This document shows, one piece after another, positions 55,065-63,794 of a stretch of DNA of 64,000 bases (position 1 is its first letter; every line of letters starts with the position of its first letter). The stretch covers positions 1 to 64,000 of the forward strand of contig NZ_VOBN01000027.1 of the NCBI RefSeq assembly GCF_008370045.1, read 5' to 3'. Source of the stretch: Pseudomonas sp. ANT_J12. GTDB lineage: Bacteria; Pseudomonadota; Gammaproteobacteria; Pseudomonadales; Pseudomonadaceae. Both the position numbers and the translations under genes were made by a program. Below the pieces are notes generated by a model, which had not been told where the DNA came from, did not search any database, and saw nothing but the letters and a program-made list of their open reading frames with translations.

Positions 55065-56096
55065 ATGATCAGAAGGTTTGCCCCCGCCCTCATCGCGGCC
55101 TCGCTGTTCGCCAGCCACGCACACGCCGAGCAACCCACCCTTTATGTCGCCGTTTTCGGTGGCTCTTTCGAGCAGTTGCTCAAAGACCAGATTGTGCCGC
55201 CCTTCGAGAAAGCGACCGGCAGCAAAGTGATTCTGGTACCGGGCGACACGACCACCACCATGGCGCGTATGCAAGCCCAGAAAGGCAAGCAGACGCTGGA
55301 CGTGGCGTTTCTCGATGACGGTCCCATGTCCCAGGCGGCGCAGCTGGATTATTGCGAGACGCTGAGCGATGCCCCGGTCTACAAAGACCTGTACGACGCG
55401 GCGCATTTCAAAAGCAACAAGGCTGTCACGATCGGTCTCGACGGCACGGGCATTGTCTACAACGAGCGGGTCTTTGCCGCCAAGGGCTGGGCGCCGCCGA
55501 CGTCCTGGAAAGACCTGGCCAACCCTTTGTATAAGGGGCACGTGCAGTTTCCCAGCGTCACCAATGGCTACGGGATTGAAAGCCTGGTGATGTTTGCGCG
55601 GCTCAATGGCGGCAGCGAGCAGAACATCGAGCCAGGTTTTGCCGCGATAAAAGCCAGCGTGGCGCCTAACGTTCTGTCCTTCGATCCGTCACCGGGGAAA
55701 ATTTCCGAGCTGTTCCAGAACGACAGCCTGTGGATCGGCGCCTGGGGCGCAGGCCGCACCCAGGCCCTGCGTAATCAGGGTGTACCGGTGAAGTTCGTCG
55801 CCCCCAAGGAAGGCGCCATGGCCCTGGGCCTGAGCGTGTGTCCGGTCAAGCACGACGCGGTTAATGCCTTGGCCCAGAAGTTTGTCCAGTACACCTTGAC
55901 CCCGGACGTGCAGGCACTGTTCGCCGATGAAGAGGGCGTGGCCCCGGTCAATAAGCACACCGTGCTGCCACCGGCCGTGCTGGCCAAGGTGCCTGACACG
56001 GCGACCGTCGCGGCGATGCTCAGCGTTGACTGGGACGTCGTCAACGCCATGCGTCCTGCCTGGATCCAGCAGTGGAATCGCCAGATCGAGCAATGA
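55065..56096 (+). CDS. ABC transporter substrate-binding protein (spermidine/putrescine-type)
   Basis: 343 residues from the ATG at 55065 (AGGAG upstream). Signal peptide LIAASLFASHAHA, then a PotD/AfuA-type fold: YVAVFGGSFEQLLKDQIVPPFEKATGSKVILVPGDT and GLDGTGIVYNERVFAAKGWAPPTSWKDLANPLYKG. Captures the substrate in the periplasm for the permeases at 57252 and 58153. The flavoenzyme downstream suggests an amino or opine-like acid, but the binding pocket cannot be read by eye. Confidence 0.9.
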   Translation: MIRRFAPALIAASLFASHAHAEQPTLYVAVFGGSFEQLLKDQIVPPFEKATGSKVILVPGDTTTTMARMQAQKGKQTLDVAFLDDGPMSQAAQLDYCETLSDAPVYKDLYDAAHFKSNKAVTIGLDGTGIVYNERVFAAKGWAPPTSWKDLANPLYKGHVQFPSVTNGYGIESLVMFARLNGGSEQNIEPGFAAIKASVAPNVLSFDPSPGKISELFQNDSLWIGAWGAGRTQALRNQGVPVKFVAPKEGAMALGLSVCPVKHDAVNALAQKFVQYTLTPDVQALFADEEGVAPVNKHTVLPPAVLAKVPDTATVAAMLSVDWDVVNAMRPAWIQQWNRQIEQ

Positions 56097-56181
56097 CATC
56101 AGCGTCACAGGCAGGGCGGCCGACAGTCGTCTTGCCTGGGCCTGCACGCGCCCGCACAAGCGAACAGTGAGTCTAATAAAA

Positions 56182-57255
56182 ATGAGCTATTTGAGTATCG
56201 AAGGCCTGAGCAAGTCGTATGGCGACGTGACGGTTTTGCACGGGGTCAACCTGAATATCGAGCAGGGTGAATTCATTTCGTTGCTGGGGCCGTCAGGCTG
56301 CGGCAAGACCACGACCTTGCAGATGATCGCGGGCTTCATCGATCCCAGCCACGGCGATATCCGTTTGCAAGGCCAGTCGTTATTGGGGCGGCCACCCGCC
56401 CAACGAGGCCTGGGCATGGTGTTTCAAAGCTACGCGTTGTTCGTGCACATGACCGTTCGGGAAAATATTGAATTTGGTTTGCAAATGCGTGGCGTGGCCC
56501 GTGCCGAGCGCGGGCGTCAGGTGAGCCAATCCCTGGAGTTGGTGCAACTGGGCGCCCATGGCGACAAGTTTCCGCGCGACCTGTCCGGCGGCCAGCGCCA
56601 GCGCGTCGCACTGGCCCGGGCCCTGATCATCAAGCCGCCCTTGCTGTTGCTCGATGAGCCGCTCTCCAACCTCGACGCCAAACTGCGTCACGACATGCAA
56701 ACCGAACTGCGCAGCATCCAGCGCCAGGTCGGCACCACCACGATCATGGTTACCCATGATCAGGACGAAGCCCTGGCCATGAGTGACCGGGTCGCACTGC
56801 TGGACCGGGGGCGCATCGTGCGCTTCGATAAACCCAACCATTTGTACGACGATCCGGGATCGCACTTCGCCGCCGATTTCATTGGCCGTGCCAATCTGCT
56901 GGACGGTGAAATCGTGCAGCGTGGCGGTCAGCGCCACTTCATCTGCGGTAGCGGCAGCCTGGTGCTGGATGCCCAATTGCCGTGTGGTGCTGCAACGTTC
57001 TCGTTGCGCCCTGAGCGTATCGATCTGGTTGAAGGGCCTGCCGCCGTGCTCCACGGAAAAGTGGCGGGTTGTGTGTTCAAGGGCAATTGCTGGCTGCTCA
57101 CGGTCATGACCGAACTCGGCGTGCTGCAAGTCATGCGGGCGAATCGCGGTCAGGTGGCGGTGGTGCCCGGCGCACAGGTGGGTTTGTCGTGGGAGCCTTC
57201 GGCCCTGCGCCACGTGATGTCCAGCAGTGCTCTGAAGACCGGGGTGGCGCCATGA
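56182..57255 (+). CDS. ABC transporter ATP-binding protein (PotA-type)
   Basis: 357 residues. Walker A GPSGCGKTT (36-44), Q-loop VFQSYALF, signature LSGGQRQRVALARAL, Walker B LLLLDEPLSNLDAKLR, switch His VTHDQDEAL, and a C-terminal TOBE domain (TFSLRPERIDLV). Energises the importer. The ATG at 56182 has only a weak ribosome site. Its stop overlaps the next start by four bases (ATGA). Confidence 0.95.
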   Translation: MSYLSIEGLSKSYGDVTVLHGVNLNIEQGEFISLLGPSGCGKTTTLQMIAGFIDPSHGDIRLQGQSLLGRPPAQRGLGMVFQSYALFVHMTVRENIEFGLQMRGVARAERGRQVSQSLELVQLGAHGDKFPRDLSGGQRQRVALARALIIKPPLLLLDEPLSNLDAKLRHDMQTELRSIQRQVGTTTIMVTHDQDEALAMSDRVALLDRGRIVRFDKPNHLYDDPGSHFAADFIGRANLLDGEIVQRGGQRHFICGSGSLVLDAQLPCGAATFSLRPERIDLVEGPAAVLHGKVAGCVFKGNCWLLTVMTELGVLQVMRANRGQVAVVPGAQVGLSWEPSALRHVMSSSALKTGVAP

Positions 57256-58151
57256 GTCAGGCGTCTGTGTTGACCTCCCGTCGACGCACCTTCCAGTTCA
57301 GCAGCAAAGCACTGCTGCTCTTGCTGCCGGCCAGCCTGTTGTTCATCGCGCTGCTGGCCATTCCGATGCTGATGACGGGCGAACTGAGCCTGCATGAGTT
57401 CAATGTGGCCACCAGTGAGGTGCTAGCGACGCGCTCGTGGCACAACTACGTCCTGGTGCTGTTCGACCCTTATTACCAAACCATTTTTCTGCGCACCCTC
57501 GGTCTGGCGTTGGCGGTAACGGTGGGCGCCGTGGTGTTGGGCGTGCCGGAGGCGTACATCATTTTTCGCATGCGGCCGCGCTGGCGTGCGTTCTTTTTGA
57601 TCATGACCCTGGCACCGCTGCTGATCTCGGCGGTGGTCCGGACCCTGGGCTGGTCAATCCTGTTGAGTCAGAACGGGATCGTTTCAACCCTCCTCGTGTG
57701 GCTGGGCCTTATCGATGGCAACGCGCAGATGCTGTTCTCGTTCTGGGCCGTGGTTGTCGTCCTGATCCACGCGCTGGTGCCGCTGGTGATTTTGTCTGTG
57801 TGGACTTCGCTGCAAGGCATCGACCCGCAAAGCTGTAACGCCGCGCTGAGCCTGGGCGCCGGGCCGATGACGGTCTGGCGTCGGATCGTCCTGCCCCAGG
57901 TGTTACCCGGCGTGCTGTCCGGCAGCCTGATGACCTTCGCCCTCAGCGCCAGCGCCTTTGCCACCCCGGCGCTGATCGGTGGTCGGCGCCTGAAAGTCGC
58001 GGCCACCGCGGCCTATGACGAATTTCTCAACACCTTGAACTGGCCGGTGGGCGCGACCATCGCCGTGCTGTTGCTGCTGCTCAACCTGCTGGTCATCGGC
58101 GTGTACGGCAAGCTGCTTGAGCGCCGAATTCAACGACGTCTGGGGCGCTGA
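57252..58151 (+). CDS. ABC transporter permease 1 (PotB-type)
   Basis: 299 residues with about six helices, beginning LLLLLPASLLFIALLAIPML. The EAA loop region is CNAALSLGAGPMTVWRRIVLPQVLPGVLSG. Translationally coupled to the ATPase by ATGA overlap. Forms the channel with the next permease. Confidence 0.93.
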   Translation: MSQASVLTSRRRTFQFSSKALLLLLPASLLFIALLAIPMLMTGELSLHEFNVATSEVLATRSWHNYVLVLFDPYYQTIFLRTLGLALAVTVGAVVLGVPEAYIIFRMRPRWRAFFLIMTLAPLLISAVVRTLGWSILLSQNGIVSTLLVWLGLIDGNAQMLFSFWAVVVVLIHALVPLVILSVWTSLQGIDPQSCNAALSLGAGPMTVWRRIVLPQVLPGVLSGSLMTFALSASAFATPALIGGRRLKVAATAAYDEFLNTLNWPVGATIAVLLLLLNLLVIGVYGKLLERRIQRRLGR

Positions 58152-58152
58152 C

Positions 58153-58947
58153 ATGAACAAGAACGGATTGTTTTCGCTGGTGTTTCACACGTTGTTTTCC
58201 GTGTTCCTGGCGGCGCCCTTGGTGATCGTCTGCCTGGTCGCCTTTACCCCGGGCAACATGCTCAGCGTCCCGACGCTGCACTTCTCGGTGCGCTGGTTTG
58301 TGGCGCTGTTCAATGACAATGGCTTTATCACCGCGTTCTGCAACAGCATGGGCCTGGCAACGCTGGCCGCGACGGGGGCGGCACTGCTGGGCGTGCCTGC
58401 CGCAATGGGATTGTTGCGTTACACGTTCCCAGGCCGGGCCGCGTTGAACGGCTTGTTACTGTCGCCGCTGATGATTCCGCCCGTAGTGTTGGGGGTCGCG
58501 TTGTTGCGCCTGTTCAACGGGTTTGGCGTCAACGGCTCGTTTACCTCACTGGTGTTGGCCCATGTGATGTTGATCTTCCCGTACTCACTGCGCCTGATCA
58601 TGGCGTCGATGGTGAGCCTGTCCCGGGAGCCGGAGCATGCGGCGATGTCCCTGGGCGCCAGTGCGTGGATCACCTTTCGCCGCATCACGCTGCCCGCGCT
58701 GCTGCCGGGCATTCTCGGCGGCTGGGTGTTGGCCTTTGCCAGCAGCTTCGACGAACTGACCGCGACCATTTTTCTTGCCTCTCCGGCGACGATCACCTTG
58801 CCGGTGCGCATCTACATGAGCATGACCGAAACCATCGATCCCATGGTGGCGGCGGTCGCGGTGGTGATCATCGTGGTCACTCTGGGTTTGATGTTTCTGC
58901 TGGACCGTCTGGTGGGGCTCGACAAAGTGCTGATGGGGAAAAACTGA
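58153..58947 (+). CDS. ABC transporter permease 2 (PotC-type)
   Basis: 264 residues, about six helices. EAA loop EPEHAAMSLGASAWITFRRITLPALLPGILGG. Starts two bases after the stop of permease 1 and its own stop overlaps the next start (TGATG). Partner of permease 1 in the importer. Confidence 0.93.
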   Translation: MNKNGLFSLVFHTLFSVFLAAPLVIVCLVAFTPGNMLSVPTLHFSVRWFVALFNDNGFITAFCNSMGLATLAATGAALLGVPAAMGLLRYTFPGRAALNGLLLSPLMIPPVVLGVALLRLFNGFGVNGSFTSLVLAHVMLIFPYSLRLIMASMVSLSREPEHAAMSLGASAWITFRRITLPALLPGILGGWVLAFASSFDELTATIFLASPATITLPVRIYMSMTETIDPMVAAVAVVIIVVTLGLMFLLDRLVGLDKVLMGKN

Positions 58948-60047
58948 TGAAAAACGACTACGACTACGTAGTGGTCGGTGGCGGGTTGGTCGGGATGGCC
59001 ATCGCTTACGGACTGGCCAAACGCGGCGTGCGCACCCTGGTGCTCGATGGCGAGGATTCCAGCGTACGTGCCGCCCGGGGCAACTTCGGCCTGGTGTGGG
59101 TCTCGAGCAAGGGTTCGCGGCAAATCGATTACGCGCGCTGGTCATTGGAGTCATCGCAGCTGTGGCCCGGCTTCTGCCAGGAACTCGAAGACGCCAGCGG
59201 CATGAAGCTGGGTTATGAAAAACCGGGTGGAATCATGATTGCCATGAACGAGGAGAGCCTGGCCAGCAGTGCGGCGGCGTTGGAAAAGCTCCATGCGCAA
59301 GACAGTCGCTTGAGCTATGAAGTGCTCGATCATGGGCAATTGGCACAGCGCATTCCGGCCGTGGGGCCGGACGTGGTGGGCGCGGTGTATTCGCCCCACG
59401 ATGGCCATGTCAGTCCGCTCTACACCTTGCGCGGCCTGTTCGCCGGTTTCGAACGCGCCGGGGGCGTTTATCGGGCTGACTCGCGGGTCGATTTGATTGT
59501 CCCGCGTGACGGCGGCTTCCGCCTGACCGCCGGCAAACAAACCTTCGATGCCGGCAAAGTGGTGCTCTGCGCCGGCCTCGGCAATCGCGAGCTGGCACCG
59601 ATGGTGGGCCTGCGCGCGCCAGTCGTGCCGCTGCGTGGACAGATCCTGGTCACCGAGCGGGTCAAACGCTTTCTCGACTACCCGACGCTCTCGGTCCGGC
59701 AAACCGCCGAAGGCTCATTGCTGTTGGGGGACTCCGCCGAAGACGTGGACATGGATGACGGCGTGACGCCGGGCATCATTGCGCACATCGCGCAAAAAGC
59801 CATCGCGCCGTTTCCACTGCTCAAGAATGTGCGTGTGGTGCGGGCCTGGGGTTCGTTGCGGATCATGACCCCGGACAGCATGCCGGTCTACGAAGAGTCG
59901 CTCGAGCATCCGGGGGCATTCGTTGCCTTGTGCCACAGCGGCGTCACGCTGGCGGCCGCCCATTGCGAACAACTCGTACCCTGGCTCATGGGTGCGCCTC
60001 GTCCCTCACTTCTCGACTACTTCTATGCCAAACGATTCGCTGTTTAG
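58947..60047 (+). CDS. FAD-dependent oxidoreductase, DAO family (opine oxidase / D-hydroxyproline dehydrogenase beta-type subunit)
   Basis: 366 residues. N-terminal FAD motif VVVGGGLVGMAIAYGLAKRG, then a DAO substrate domain and the late FAD contact PVVPLRGQILVTE. Resembles OoxB/NoxB, HcnC and LhpB, the amine-oxidising subunit of heterotrimeric enzymes. It lies immediately after the importer and overlaps the next gene by 23 bp, so subunits are made in step. Would oxidise the C-N bond of an imported N-substituted or cyclic amino acid to an imine. Confidence 0.9.
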   Translation: MKNDYDYVVVGGGLVGMAIAYGLAKRGVRTLVLDGEDSSVRAARGNFGLVWVSSKGSRQIDYARWSLESSQLWPGFCQELEDASGMKLGYEKPGGIMIAMNEESLASSAAALEKLHAQDSRLSYEVLDHGQLAQRIPAVGPDVVGAVYSPHDGHVSPLYTLRGLFAGFERAGGVYRADSRVDLIVPRDGGFRLTAGKQTFDAGKVVLCAGLGNRELAPMVGLRAPVVPLRGQILVTERVKRFLDYPTLSVRQTAEGSLLLGDSAEDVDMDDGVTPGIIAHIAQKAIAPFPLLKNVRVVRAWGSLRIMTPDSMPVYEESLEHPGAFVALCHSGVTLAAAHCEQLVPWLMGAPRPSLLDYFYAKRFAV

Positions 60048-60333
60048 CGCGCTCGCCGCTGCGCCAGCCGCCCAGGTTCCAATCCTGATCAATGACCGGC
60101 CGTTCAGCGTGCCGAACTACATGACGGTCGCCGCTGCGCTGCTGAGCGTGGGGGTCACCCAACTGCGTGAAACGCCGGTGTCGAACGCACCGCGGGCGCC
60201 TTTTTGCATGATGGGCGCCTGTTTCGAATGCCTGGTGGAAATCGACGGTGTGCCCAATCAACAGGCCTGCATGACGTTGGTGCAGCCGGGAATGACGATC
60301 CGATCGATGATCGGTGCCAGGAGCCTGAAATGA
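60025..60333 (+). CDS. (2Fe-2S)-binding small subunit (HcnA/LhpE-like)
   Basis: 102 residues. Ferredoxin-like cluster ligands C61, C66, C69 and C82 (CMMGACFECLVEIDG and QQACMT). This is the small subunit that passes electrons between the two flavin subunits in HcnABC, opine oxidase and D-hydroxyproline dehydrogenase. It overlaps both neighbours, a sign of a stoichiometric complex. Confidence 0.92.
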   Translation: MPNDSLFSALAAAPAAQVPILINDRPFSVPNYMTVAAALLSVGVTQLRETPVSNAPRAPFCMMGACFECLVEIDGVPNQQACMTLVQPGMTIRSMIGARSLK

Positions 60334-61763
60334 GCATGATCGAAGTTGACCTGCTGATCATCGGTGCCGGTCCGGCGGGCATGAGCTGTGCGGTGCAAGC
60401 CAGGGAAGCGGGGCTCAATGTGTTGCTGTTGGACGAAAACCAGCAACCGGGCGGGCAGATTTATCGCAGCGTGGCGCAGTCGCCGCTGGTGGATCCTGAT
60501 GTGCTGGGCAAGGACTATATCGTCGGCGCGGCGCTGGTGAAGCGCTTTCTGGCGAGCGGCGCGACCTATTGGCCAGGCACCTTGGCATGGCAAATCACAC
60601 GCGACCGACAGGTGAGCTTCACCCGTAATGGTGCCAACGGCGGCAGTGGGCAAATTCAGGCGCGAGCACTGGTCATCGCCAATGGCGCCCAGGAGCGGCC
60701 GGTGCCGTTTCCCGGTTGGACGCTGCCGGGCGTCATGGGCATCGGTGCTGCGCAAACCCTGTTGAAGTCCGCCGCACTGCTGCCGAGCCAGCGGGTGGTG
60801 CTCGCGGGCAGCGGGCCATTGCTCTATCTGTTTGCCTGGCAGTTGATCCGGGCGGGCAGTTCAGTGGCGGCGATACTCGACACCACGCCACGAGCCAATC
60901 GTTTTCCGGCGCTGCGTTATCTGTTTTCAGCGTTGCGGGCACCGGGCTATTTGTTCAAGGGTATCGGCTTGTTGAAGACGATTCGCGGCAGTGCCATACC
61001 GCATATCCATCATGTCGAAGCGCTCACTGCGCAGGGGCAGGGCGCTGTGGAGAGCGTCCGTTATACCGTTGGCGGTCGCGAAGCGCACATCGACTCCGAC
61101 CTGCTGCTTGTGCATCAGGGCGTCATTCCCAATGTCCAGCTGACGCGTTCGCTGGGCTGCAAGCATCTCTGGGACGACGTGCAGTTGTGCTGGCGCCCTG
61201 AGCTGGATGAGTGGGGCCAGACGTCGTTGGCAGGCACCTACGTCGCCGGGGACGGTGGCGGCATCGATGGCGCCAAAGTGGCGGAGCTTTCCGGGGCACT
61301 GACCGCCCTGCAAGTCGCTCTGCAACTGGGCTTTTTAAGTGAAACCGTTCGCGACAAACACGTGCGCCCACTCAAACGCCAATTGGATCGCCACCGCGCC
61401 ATACGGCCGTTCCTGGACACGCTGTATCGGCCCGCAGACATTTTTCGTCGGCCGGCAGACCAGACCATCGTCTGTCGCTGTGAAGAAGTCAGCGCCGGTG
61501 ATATCCGCGCCATGAGCCGATTGGGTTGCAGCGGGCCGAACCAGACCAAGTCATTCTCACGCTGCGGAATGGGCCCCTGCCAGGGGCGCATGTGCGGGAT
61601 CACCGTTGGGGAGATACTGTCCGAAGCCAGGCAGGCGCCGATGCAGGCGGTGGGTTATTACCGGATTCGTCCGCCGATCAAACCCGTGCAATTGATTGAC
61701 CTGGCAAACGCTTATGTTCCGGATGTGAATGCGGCGCCGTTGGCGGCGTTTGTTCCCAAATAA
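60330..61763 (+). CDS. NAD/FAD-dependent oxidoreductase (opine oxidase alpha-type subunit)
   Basis: 477 residues. FAD motif LIIGAGPAGMSCAVQAREAG, a second nucleotide motif VVLAGSGPLLYLFAWQLI, DNxGRT-like end TYVAGDGGGIDGAK, and a C-terminal BFD-type [2Fe-2S] domain (C382-x-C384 and C412, C417, C422 in CGMGPCQGRMC). This is the layout of OoxA/NoxA, HcnB and LhpF. The start overlaps the small subunit stop (ATGA). Completes the heterotrimer. Confidence 0.92.
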   Translation: MSMIEVDLLIIGAGPAGMSCAVQAREAGLNVLLLDENQQPGGQIYRSVAQSPLVDPDVLGKDYIVGAALVKRFLASGATYWPGTLAWQITRDRQVSFTRNGANGGSGQIQARALVIANGAQERPVPFPGWTLPGVMGIGAAQTLLKSAALLPSQRVVLAGSGPLLYLFAWQLIRAGSSVAAILDTTPRANRFPALRYLFSALRAPGYLFKGIGLLKTIRGSAIPHIHHVEALTAQGQGAVESVRYTVGGREAHIDSDLLLVHQGVIPNVQLTRSLGCKHLWDDVQLCWRPELDEWGQTSLAGTYVAGDGGGIDGAKVAELSGALTALQVALQLGFLSETVRDKHVRPLKRQLDRHRAIRPFLDTLYRPADIFRRPADQTIVCRCEEVSAGDIRAMSRLGCSGPNQTKSFSRCGMGPCQGRMCGITVGEILSEARQAPMQAVGYYRIRPPIKPVQLIDLANAYVPDVNAAPLAAFVPK

Positions 61764-61804
61764 TTGAATGTCATGTTGATGACTCTCCACACAAGGCCTC
61801 TAAA

Positions 61805-62158
61805 ATGAAAGATATCGTTCGTATCGACAGTAATCATCGGATGAGCCGCGCAGTGGTCTGTAACGGCTTTGTTTTCGTCGGCGGACAAACCGCTTCCGAC
61901 GCCACGCAAGACATCAAAGGCCAGACCGCTCAAGTCCTGCAGAAAATAGACGGGTTTCTGGAAAAGGCCGGATTGGACAAGACACGCATCGTTTCCGCGC
62001 AGATATGGCTGGCGGATATTCAGGCGGATTTTTCCAAAATGAACGAAGTGTGGGATGCGTGGGTGCCCCAAGGTCACACGCCTGCCCGTGCGACGGTCGA
62101 GTCGCGCCTGGCGTTGCCGGAGTTGCTGATTGAAATCACGGTGGTGGCGGCTGCCTGA
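61805..62158 (+). CDS. RidA-family enamine/imine deaminase
   Basis: 117 residues. Keeps the active-site Arg (R95 in TPARATVE) and the Glu side of the pocket (ESRLALPELLIEI). RidA proteins hydrolyse reactive imine intermediates. Placed 41 bp after the flavoenzyme, it would deal with the imine released by amine oxidation, supporting the idea of a C-N oxidising pathway. Last gene of the operon. Confidence 0.92.
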   Translation: MKDIVRIDSNHRMSRAVVCNGFVFVGGQTASDATQDIKGQTAQVLQKIDGFLEKAGLDKTRIVSAQIWLADIQADFSKMNEVWDAWVPQGHTPARATVESRLALPELLIEITVVAAA

Positions 62159-62197
62159 GCTGCCAATGCCGATCATTTGAGTCACCTCACGATCTGT

Positions 62198-62328
62198 GTA
62201 GCAGCTGGCGAAGCCTGCGTTCGGCTGCGAAGCAGGCGTAAAACCTGGGCACAAGGTCTTACTGATGCACTGCGTTGCCTGAATTCACGACTGCTGCGCA
62301 GCCGAACGCAGGCATCGCCAGCTGCTAC
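62198..62328. repeat. long REP palindrome
   Basis: GTAGCAGCTGGCGAAGCCTG and CAGGCATCGCCAGCTGCTAC with inner arms GCGTTCGGCTGCG / CGCAGCCGAACGC. Separates the catabolic operon from the roc-like genes and probably helps end its transcript. Confidence 0.9.
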
Positions 62329-62341
62329 AGAACCGTGCTTG

Positions 62342-62420
62342 GCTGATATTGCGCCTAGGAAATTTCCTACAGATCAGGGAGATAAATCCTTCGCTCGCTG
62401 TGTCATGAAATAGCCACAAT
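62342..62420 (+). promoter_or_regulatory. BvgA-like array, TAGGAAATTTCCTA palindrome and -10 box upstream of rocR
   Basis: GCTGAT (62342, weak), TCCTAC (62365) and TCCTTC (62387), spaced 23 and 22 bp, with CACAAT (62415-62420) 28 bp after the third. The middle site is one half of the perfect 14-bp palindrome TAGGAAATTTCCTA (62356-62369), two head-to-head heptads of the Bordetella BvgA type (TTTCCTA). Confidence 0.6.
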
Positions 62421-62453
62421 TTTGCTTCCACGTATTGCAGGGTAAGCAGCGAG

Positions 62454-63644
62454 ATGGATTCCCCTAGCGTTCTCGTATTAGAAAATCACTCGTTTCGGCG
62501 TGGTGTGTTGGTCACGGCGCTGCAGCATCTGGGCGTCATCGATATTTTGCAGGCCGATAACAGCGAAGGGGCGATGGCGCAGATCCGCCGCGCGGGGGGC
62601 GTGGATATTGTGCTCTGTGACCTGGGGAATACGGCCCTCAATTGTCAGGACTTTCTGCATTCTGTCGGGCAGAACGGCATGGTCCGGGCAGTTGCCCTGT
62701 GCAGTGAGTTCCGGCCGGAGCTGCGTCGCGCCGTCGAACAGATGACCAACTTTGCCGGATTGCAGTTGCTGGGCGTCCTGAGCAAACCCACGCAGTTGTA
62801 TTCGTTGCAGCAAATCTTGCAGCGCTATGGTCACCGGCGCCTGTTACCGGACGTCGATCCCGCAACGCCATACAAGTTGCCCAGCGAAGAGGATGTTCGC
62901 CGGGGCCTGGCGTTGGGGGAGTTCAAAGCCTGGTTCCAACCCAAGTTCGAGCTGAACGGCACGGTATTGGCCGGGGCTGAAGCGTTGGCGCGTTGGGAGC
63001 ACCCGGTCAGGGGGCTGCTATTGCCCAAGGACTTCCTGGCCGCGGTGCTGGCCTATGACCTGATAGATGAAATGCTCAAGCAAATGCTGGAGCAAGGGAT
63101 GAGTCTGCTGCATGCCTTGCGCCAGTCCGGCCTGGGTGTGGAATTGGCCTTCAACCTTCACGCTTCGCAACTGGCCCGCGATGACCTGACCGACCACATT
63201 CACCACGTCTTGAAGTCCAACGACTTCCCGGGGTCGACGTTGTTGTTCGAAGTGGCCGAAAACGGCTTGCTCGACATCCCAAGGGCGACCCGGGAAAACC
63301 TGCTGCGCCTGCGCATGATGGGGTGCAGCCTGTCGATCGATGATTTCGGCATGGGTTTTTCCTCGCTGACACTGCTCTGCCACCTGCCATTCAACCAACT
63401 CAAACTTGACGGGCAACTCGTGCGCTCCATTGCCGATCCGCGCACCAGGGCCATGGTCACCAGCACCGTGGCACTGGCCCGGGTACTGAACATGAGCCTG
63501 GTGATCGAGGGGGTCGGCAGCCAGATGATTCGCGATGGGCTGGTGGAGATGGGCTGTTCATTCGGTCAGGGTTACCACTTGGCGCGGCCCATGGATGCCC
63601 AGCGGTTCGTGCAATGGTTGCAGAGCCCGAAAATACCCGCTTGA
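62454..63644 (+). CDS. rocR: REC-EAL c-di-GMP phosphodiesterase response regulator (RocR-like)
   Basis: 396 residues (RocR of P. aeruginosa: 392). Receiver 1-125 with phosphoacceptor D56 (VLCDLGN), although the acidic pocket is E10-N11. EAL domain from about 150: E176-A-L178 (GAEALARW), N in AFNLHASQL, FEVAEN, SIDDFGMGFSSL, LKLDGQL, and IEGVGS; the catalytic set is largely complete, so hydrolysis of c-di-GMP is likely. In P. aeruginosa RocR balances RocA1 to control Cup fimbriae. A BvgA-like array lies upstream. Confidence 0.88.
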   Translation: MDSPSVLVLENHSFRRGVLVTALQHLGVIDILQADNSEGAMAQIRRAGGVDIVLCDLGNTALNCQDFLHSVGQNGMVRAVALCSEFRPELRRAVEQMTNFAGLQLLGVLSKPTQLYSLQQILQRYGHRRLLPDVDPATPYKLPSEEDVRRGLALGEFKAWFQPKFELNGTVLAGAEALARWEHPVRGLLLPKDFLAAVLAYDLIDEMLKQMLEQGMSLLHALRQSGLGVELAFNLHASQLARDDLTDHIHHVLKSNDFPGSTLLFEVAENGLLDIPRATRENLLRLRMMGCSLSIDDFGMGFSSLTLLCHLPFNQLKLDGQLVRSIADPRTRAMVTSTVALARVLNMSLVIEGVGSQMIRDGLVEMGCSFGQGYHLARPMDAQRFVQWLQSPKIPA

Positions 63645-63702
63645 AAACGTCGGCGCAACGTCGGAAAGATTTCGATAGGGCTGCCGATTACGTAGTGAGG
63701 TG

Positions 63703-63782
63703 AGCTACATAGGCCGGTGAATTGTTCCATACTCTTTTGATGCATGGCTCTTCCCGTCACTGGTATCTCCTGTGCGTATTAC
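63703..63782 (+). promoter_or_regulatory. weak TCCTAC-type array before the last regulator
   Basis: AGCTAC (63703), CCATAC (63727) and TCTTCC (63749), spaced 24 and 22 bp, with TATTAC (63777-63782) 28 bp after the third. The sites match only 4-5 of 6 positions, so this is tentative; the fixed 28-bp step is what makes it worth noting. Confidence 0.3.
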
Positions 63783-63794
63783 CGTGAGGTTCAA

